Position numbers and translations under genes: made by a program
Assembly (NCBI GenBank): GCA_032622095.1
Contig: CP136065.1
Span: 153,331,577-153,395,576 of the forward strand
DNA: 64,000 bases
Direction: 5' to 3'
Origin: Siphonodentalium dalli
Lineage: Eukaryota; Mollusca; Scaphopoda; Gadilida; Siphonodentaliidae
The notes under the pieces: generated by a model
What the model was told of the DNA's origin: nothing
What the model saw: the letters and a program-made list of their open reading frames with translations, nothing else
Database searches by the model: none
Part shown: piece by piece, positions 58,433 to 64,000 of the stretch
Position numbering within the stretch: the first letter of the stretch is position 1
Layout: the number at the start of each line of letters is the position of its first letter

Positions 58433-58801
58433 TCAGATGGAGCAAAGGACACACACAAATGTGAGACAATGAATAAATAGGCGTTTCTCATCACACATGA
58501 GTTCCAGAGTAGGATGACTTCCACATCCACATGCATAAGTGAGGAATCCTACCGGCGAGAGTAAATCCAGGAATGAAAATGTAGGAATTCCGAATATGTT
58601 TATGATTTTATACCAGAATTCATTTCTGAGTTTCTGTAAGTGCGGAGAGAAGCAACGGAGGTACATGTGTGACATGAGGTCAGAGTATTGGCACCCACAG
58701 TGCTTGCATAGTGCGTTGTTGTCATATGTCGTTCTGGAGATGATGTTTGCCATATATAGTCTGGCTGTTGAAGGGTTGAACCCGGAAAAAATTCTTAACA
58801 A
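58433..58801 (-). pseudogene. Non-LTR retrotransposon ORF2, C-terminal zinc-knuckle part
   Basis: The minus-strand frame reads RIFSGFNPSTARLYMANIIS, then ALCKHCGCQYSDLMSHMYLRC, a CxxC..HxxxxC pattern that matches the C-terminal zinc knuckle of non-LTR reverse-transcriptase proteins. It continues with LRNEFWYKIINIFGIPTFSF and LLSPVGFLTYACGCG, and ends CVLCSI-stop. It is separated from the rest of ORF2 (63235-64000) by the 4.4-kb inverted-repeat insert. The assignment is by motif and shared orientation with the right-hand piece. Confidence 0.75.
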
Positions 58802-58879
58802 GCTGAATTTGGTGTCATTCGAAGCAGAATAACCCCCTGGTGAACATATCCAAAATCCGCCAAAATCCGCTTTGGGGAT
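58781..58879 (+). repeat. Left inverted repeat of the 4.4-kb insert
   Basis: CCCGGAAAAAATTCTTAACA, then AGCTGAATTTGGTGTCATTC, AAAATCCGCCAAAATCCGC and TTTGGGGA match 63207-63111 in reverse complement. The outer 35 bases are almost identical, the middle is diverged, and the last ~25 are again close. The AAAATCCGC doublet suggests a protein-binding repeat. Confidence 0.75.
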
Positions 58880-59246
58880 TTTTTTTTATTCAAGATGGCG
58901 TCCAACATGGCCGCTTGAAAGTTGAAAATTTCGAGAAGTCTATTGTTTGACTCACACAATAAAACTATCAACCCGTTTTATAACCAAAATTCCTTTTGTA
59001 GTGTATACAATATATTTCCAGAGCAAACTATGTTGTTTCCGGGTAAAAGATCTAAAGATGGCTGCCAAAATGTCACCCAAAACCGGAAAATATGTGTTTT
59101 TTCTTTATTTTCCCACTAATTTTCCATATTATGAATCTATTGACTTTGAATCTCCCACCCGAACGAAAGATACATCTATTGAGTGTTGAGATTGCTTTCT
59201 GGCTATACAGCCACATTCAATCCAGTTTCTGATCAACAACCGTTTG
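58880..59246. other. Subterminal region of the insert, 3' of the pseudogene
   Basis: It lacks a coding region but contains CAAGATGGCGTCCAACATGG and AAGATGGCTGCCAAAATG, two copies of a (C/G)AAGATGGC(G/T) box. Nothing else was recognised. Confidence 0.3.
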
Positions 59247-62200
59247 CTAAAAATTCGTGCAAATCTCCTCACGACAATCCTCACAGGCAGTGACGCACTT
59301 AAGTCCATTTTTGCAACAGGAACATTGATTTGTGCAACAAGGCTTTCTTGGAGACATTTTATAATTTCATTGAATGAATTTAAAAATATTTCTGGTGCTG
59401 GTTCTAGGTCAGTCATTATTGGGATAAGTATTGACCCCTGCAGTTTCCATCCCCAATGTCTTGGTTCTAGATATATGTTCCCGAGATATGCCCAGATTAA
59501 AACCTGTAAGTGAACCATAAGACTATGGAAATAGGCTGCCCTCTCTGTAGGTGCCAATTTCTGAGGTTCGATAGCAGACCGGCCGGAGGAAATCATGGTC
59601 ATGAACTTCGCGTATCTTGTTGTTCACTGGTCTTGTGTTTTGTGTTTGTTAAGTCTATCATTGTGCCGTGTATTTTGGGCACACCTGTGCATGCAATAAA
59701 CCCATTGATGGCGTACAGATTCAGTTATTCCCCTTCCTCGCGTAAGTCCACCCCGACTTTTGATGGAACGCATCAAGACTTGCTCAATAACTAGGTCACT
59801 TGATAGTCCTGCCCAAAACCTACTGCTCATTCGAATAGTATGAACACCATCCTCTATAAAACATTTGTTTAACCACGGATATTTCTTGGGTAAGTAAAGC
59901 ATCATTTGCAAATACAAGCGACATCTCTTCGCATAGTGCACGTGCCCAGTGGCGGAAAACAAATTCAACATTTTTCCTACTAAATGGAGATTCCAATCTC
60001 CTGTTCTCTCAGCTCGAATAAAATCTTTCAACATTTCTATGTACTCCATATACTGTATCCAAAGTTTGCATGTTCTGGATTTCTCGCCAGGTACGTCTTG
60101 TAATATAACATAAGTTCGTTCAATTTGAGCAGTTCTATTGAATCGGAAACAGCCGAAACTGGGATGGTCCCATGGTCAACACTTTTTCATACAGATCATT
60201 TATCGCTTTCACTTCAGCCTGACTAAGCTTCTCCCCTTCGAAACTGCCAGTACCAGTTGAAGTGATTCTTTCGATTGCCGATTCTTCGACATTTGATGTC
60301 GAAGGTATTTCGATATTTAACGTTGGCGGTACTTCAGCATTTGATTTTGCAGATAATTCGGTATCTGTTTGACCCCGCATCATCGGCTGTCGACTTGGAA
60401 ATTTCATTTGAATCCTCAGAGATCAATTCACCAAACAGCTTGTTAGTAAGGGCTACGCCCACAAGGAAATGACCTCTGAGTGTTCGCGAGAATGCCTTCC
60501 CGGAAAGCATTGTGGCAACTACGTTTGAGCCATAAGCGTTTTCAAGAGCCTCATCTAACCCCGACCCATTCATCATGGTACCAATGCTACCCATGAAACT
60601 CATCAGATGGAAGCCGCCGAGTCTACAAACTATTCCTAGTGACTTCGCTTCAATTATCTAAACCGCTTTGAACCAAAGTGGTTGGTCAAACGTCAAGCAT
60701 GGAGTCACAATTCCCAACGCATGATTCTGAATATACATCAAAGTGGAAAACAAACAAGACTCATCTCATGGGTTGAGGTCTATTATCGGTAGAAAAAGAA
60801 CTTCTGACTTGGCTGAAGGTTCTGAGCGATTTGAAGAAAAGATGTGTTCCATGAATCCAGACCAGTTCGGTGTATGCTTCATTGCTCGATTCGAAAGCCA
60901 ACCGCAATGCCATAACAAATCAGTGTTCAAACCTGGAGGCAGTGTGTATGGGTTTTGTAACTCAAGCATGGGTCGGTACTTTATTGTGGATAATTCCAAC
61001 TTTTTAGGTTTCAAATAGTGTATGATAGGCACACCTTTGTCTTCGATTAGTTATTCAACCATAACACGCTTTTGACGAGTGATCACTTTTGATGTAGGTG
61101 TAAGCAGGGTCTCGTCCTTCGAAGTTGATACTGCGATTATCCCCATACCATGAAATGAACCTTTACCATCAATAGTAGCGACGTTGTGGTCGACGTTATC
61201 TGCTACCCACTGAGTAAAGGTACCTGGAAAATACTCCACTAGTGTACTCTCAAGACGTTCCACCTACATCACTGATTGCTTGTACCTGCTTACTTCGTCG
61301 TAAGTAGTTGAAACCCCCAATTTAGACAGTTCATCAACAAGCCACCTTGACCCGAACACGTGATCCATTTCAACCCCAATACCAAAAAGGGTAGTGTGAT
61401 AACAGACCGGGACCTCGCATATTGCTCGATACTGTGACCAATGCTATTCTGTTTGATTGCAGATGGAACAAGTATCTCCAGAAACATTTGTAAATGGCGA
61501 GGAATCCATTTATTTCTGTCGTCAATATTCCCTATCTCTTCGCTGGTGGGGTAGGTTTTCTTATCATATGTCATTTCCCACAACTTTGCCCTAATCATCT
61601 TCGCGGCGGTCACAACAACTCTGTCTGCCTCCTCCTCCATGCATGTCATCTTTCTTATCCGCATACCACTTGTCATTTATCAGGTACTTGGCCATATCTT
61701 TGAAGCAAATGACGTTGCTACGCCCTTCGACTTCAGCAAAACATATATACTCCCCATACCGTTCTTCCGATTTCTGTTTAAGGCGTTTTATTGAATATGA
61801 TTCTGACCCAATTGCTAGCTCTACCATTCGAGTATATATGTAACTCGGACAGAGTATACAGTTCTTACCTCCCCCAGACTCCAGCCATACACGCAACGAA
61901 TCAAATGAGCGTTGCGTTTCGACACTTTGTGTTCTGCCCTGTGGTTTTCTCTCAGATGGTTCCTCATTTATTTCTAACAAGATGCATGATATACGGCTTC
62001 TGCAGCAAGATCAATGCAACTTAGAATGCGTTTCTGAACCTTCAATGCCCACAAATCCTCTCTTATTCGGCAATGTTCTAAAACTTTATCTCTAATAGGG
62101 AGAGTTGCTACTGTTCGCACTTGCCTTCTACCGGGATGACGGGGATCTGGTGTATGGCACCCTTTCCACATAATCTTCTTTGAAATTAAATGGGTCTTGT

Positions 62201-62440
62201 TTAGACCACATTTTCTTAGATAGCGGAACCGTATCCATACACACAGGATTGACACTGAAGGTTCTTTTCCTATCAGTGAAATCACACCTACAGTCTTTAT
62301 GGACCAACTAGACCTTACCAATGGGTGTGGTTATTTGTTGCCCCTTTAAATATTCAGATAAATGGTTATATCCTCGCTTATCAGAGAAGTCAATCAAAGT
62401 CTCCAATCCTTTTGCCATAAGTTTTACCAATGGTTAGTCC
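59247..62440 (-). pseudogene. Broken gene of an uncharacterised high-copy metazoan protein family
   Basis: Minus-strand fragments in several frames line up in order with one large protein. They are: MAKGLETLIDFSDKRGYNHL (62418), VHKDCRCDFTDRKR after a stop, HPGRRQVRTVATLPIRDKVL and LAAEAVYHASCH (62150-61980), GEYICFAEVEGRSNVICFKD with INDKWYADKK (~61740-61640), IKQNSIGHSIEQYAR (~61440), FTQWVADNVDHNVATIDGKG and FHGMGII (61230-61120), NWSGFMEHIF and LFLPIIDLNP (60880-60766), MSFMGSIGTMMNGSGLDEAL and LRGHFLVGVALTNKL (60603-60440), FIRAERTGDWNLHL then SRGGLTRGRGITESVR (60020-59700), SGRSAIEPQKLAPTERAAYF and WGWKL (59590-59450), and a Cys-rich end CTNQCSCCKNGLKCVTACED, stop at 59247. From memory of the family, intact members are much longer between TESVR and SGRSAIEPQ: the junction at ~59600-59635 is a clean deletion of the centre. 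At least eight frameshifts and stops are present. Biochemical function is not known to me. Confidence 0.8.
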
Positions 62441-63110
62441 TTAGTTAAGTGTCCACATTACATTGACATATGCTATATGAAAGGATAAGACGCACAAGTC
62501 CTCTTGAAAGTTGCTGGTCCCTAGATACGGGGTTGGTTCTGCCATCGCCGAACACGTACCAAACCAAACCAATGAGACTAATATGAGAACTAAAAAAACA
62601 CAACCAAGAAAAATGCAGTTTGAAAAGTGGCGAAAAATAAACACAATGTCACACAAAAACCTATCAAAATAACTATATCAAGAAATTATTTGCCACTACA
62701 CGCTTGAAGAAATAATCGCTACGTTTTATTTGATAGTTATATTACATTATTACATAAATCATTGAATTTATCGTCTTGGAACATTAAGGAGTGTTCAACG
62801 TGAATAATTTCCCGATATAGAATGATAAATTCGAGACTGACTCTTTGTAGTTTAATGAAAGCTATTAAAGAGCGTTTAATTAAACGGAATTTCATCATGA
62901 TATAAGAAATACGTTTTCCATTGTCCATATTTATGTAAATATATTATCTGATGACCTTGCAATTATATAATCGTTCATTATATATACATATATGTACTGA
63001 AAACAACTGTTATCTAGATCACTTAGCGCATATATAGAGTCGCGTAGTCACAATTACCTTCATAAATTACGTCAGACCACTCCCCTATTCAGGGCGCTGT
63101 AGAAAATTTT
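62441..63110. other. Subterminal region of the insert, 5' of the pseudogene
   Basis: AT-rich with a 71-codon minus-strand frame of hydrophobic composition (62441-62656) that does not continue the family protein. It may hold the promoter of the lost gene. Nothing else is seen. Confidence 0.3.
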
Positions 63111-63207
63111 CCCCAAAGCGGATTTTAGCGGATTTTGTATATGTTATACTCGAAGGTCTCCTCTTTCCAACGATACCAAATTTAGCTTGTTAAGAATTTT
63201 TTCCGGG
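63111..63207 (-). repeat. Right inverted repeat of the 4.4-kb insert
   Basis: It is the reverse complement of 58781-58879 with about four-fifths identity overall. The outer edge continues with TAGGTCCTACAGTTCAGCTC before ORF2 sequence resumes near 63240, so the exact insertion point and any target duplication are not resolved. Confidence 0.75.
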
Positions 63208-63234
63208 TAGGTCCTACAGTTCAGCTCCGACAGC

Positions 63235-64000
63235 CAGCTTTAGAGAGCTTTAGATTTGTACGTTGGGTGTTCCCTGCATAGTAGCCAGCCTCTCCAGATC
63301 GACATAGGATAGGATTTAACCATCCTAAAGAATTTCAGTGATTCATTTGTCAAATCACACCATGGTGCTTGATATGCGAAGTTGTTGATCTTCTCTTTTA
63401 CAATTTCTTTCCATTGTTTCTGTGATGGAAAGAACCCAGAATCAATAAAATTTGTGAGGTAATCGATGAGATCATATGCGTGCAGGTGTGTGAATATTTC
63501 CTTCGCAAAGCCAGACAAGGGCCGTTTATAGAGGAGTTGGCCCTGAACATTGAACAGAAACACTCTTAGAGCATCGCGATGAGTGTTTGGAATATTTATT
63601 AGTGTTCCCAAGAATAAAAGTTTTTTCCGGTCTACTTCGACATGCATGCAGTGGTGTTAAACCAAGTAATGACAGTGAAAGTTCTGTACTTGTTCTAGTA
63701 GGCAGACATTGAATATGTTTTATACACATACGATAGACTCTCTCAAGTTGCAGAACTTGTGTATTTGTCAGGCCATACCACATTTCACATCCATATATTG
63801 CCTTGGGGATTACTACACATTTCAAAATTTCAAGAGCAGACGAAGGAGTCAGGAATTTGGTGATTGGCGATCGGCATGCACCGAAGAATGTCCTTCTTAG
63901 CATTTCACATGCTCTGTCAATATTTCGAGATCTATCAGACCGATTATTTTGTGGGATACCAAGGTGAATAACGTCTTTGACTTCCTTCAGAGTGTTCAGT
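63235..64000 (-). pseudogene. Non-LTR retrotransposon ORF2, part following the polymerase core (continues beyond window)
   Basis: From the window edge the minus strand reads HLGIPQNNRSDRSRNIDRAC, MLRRTFFGACRSPITKFLTP, ALEILKCVVIPKAIYGCEMW, TNTQVLQLERVYRMCIKHIQ and LPTRTSTELSLSLLGLTPLH. These are the thumb and post-thumb landmarks of non-LTR reverse transcriptases (YLG-like HLG, then the KxxxxPxxxYGxExW region). A frameshift near 63650 is followed by LLFLGTLINIPNTHRDALRV, and the frame continues to WRGWLLCREHPTYKSKAL at 63240. The polymerase catalytic motifs and any endonuclease lie outside the window. Orientation and content show that this and 58433-58801 belong to one element. Confidence 0.85.

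Overview
This 64 kb window looks like non-coding, repeat-dominated nuclear DNA from a marine invertebrate, most likely a lophotrochozoan such as a mollusc. That assignment is inference. It rests on the AT-rich base composition with CpG-rich patches, the lack of any bacterial gene layout, a DIRS-like retroelement, a non-LTR retrotransposon ending in an AATAAA and (CT)n tail, piggyBac-, mariner- and hAT-type non-autonomous elements, and elements with tandem cores and microsatellite tails like those described in bivalves. No complete host protein-coding gene, tRNA, rRNA or CRISPR array could be supported. Almost every open frame is either a chance frame or part of a decayed mobile element.

Layout. 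0-9 kb: diverged direct duplications, a TTAA-flanked palindromic MITE (two copies), a TA-flanked palindromic MITE, and a patchwork of a poly-G/ACCCACCC repeat family that has itself been invaded by a decayed hAT element still carrying a broken BED zinc finger. 9-19 kb: a scattered 14-base motif (GTCAGTGGTGTTAC, nine copies), a third copy of the first MITE, and two elements built on a ~147-bp tandem core. 19.9-21.9 kb: a truncated, frameshifted DIRS-like element (gag plus reverse transcriptase). 22-33 kb: diverged tandem repeats, a striking palindrome whose arms each carry three copies of a 21-mer, a CT microsatellite, a cluster of an ACTCTGGTAAA motif, another TTAA palindrome, and a nearly exact 333-bp tandem duplication. 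33.9-36.8 kb: four copies of a tandem-core element. 37-46 kb: more TTAA palindromes, a double palindrome, an AT minisatellite and a perfect hairpin. 46.0-48.3 kb: a segment bounded by hAT-like inverted ends holding an unrecognised 341-codon frame. 49-57 kb: further MITE copies, diverged repeats and a CpG-rich triplet repeat.

The most structured part is 58.3-64 kb. A non-LTR retrotransposon on the minus strand runs in from beyond the window, and its ORF2 is interrupted by a 4.4-kb insert bounded by ~98-bp inverted repeats. The insert carries a broken minus-strand gene of a large, uncharacterised, high-copy metazoan protein family that ends in a cysteine-rich tail; in this copy the central part of the protein has been deleted. 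This is the best candidate for an under-described mobile system. A second theme is that at least four sequence-unrelated palindromic families all sit between TTAA duplications, which suggests that one TTAA-specific transposase lineage has mobilised many non-autonomous elements here.
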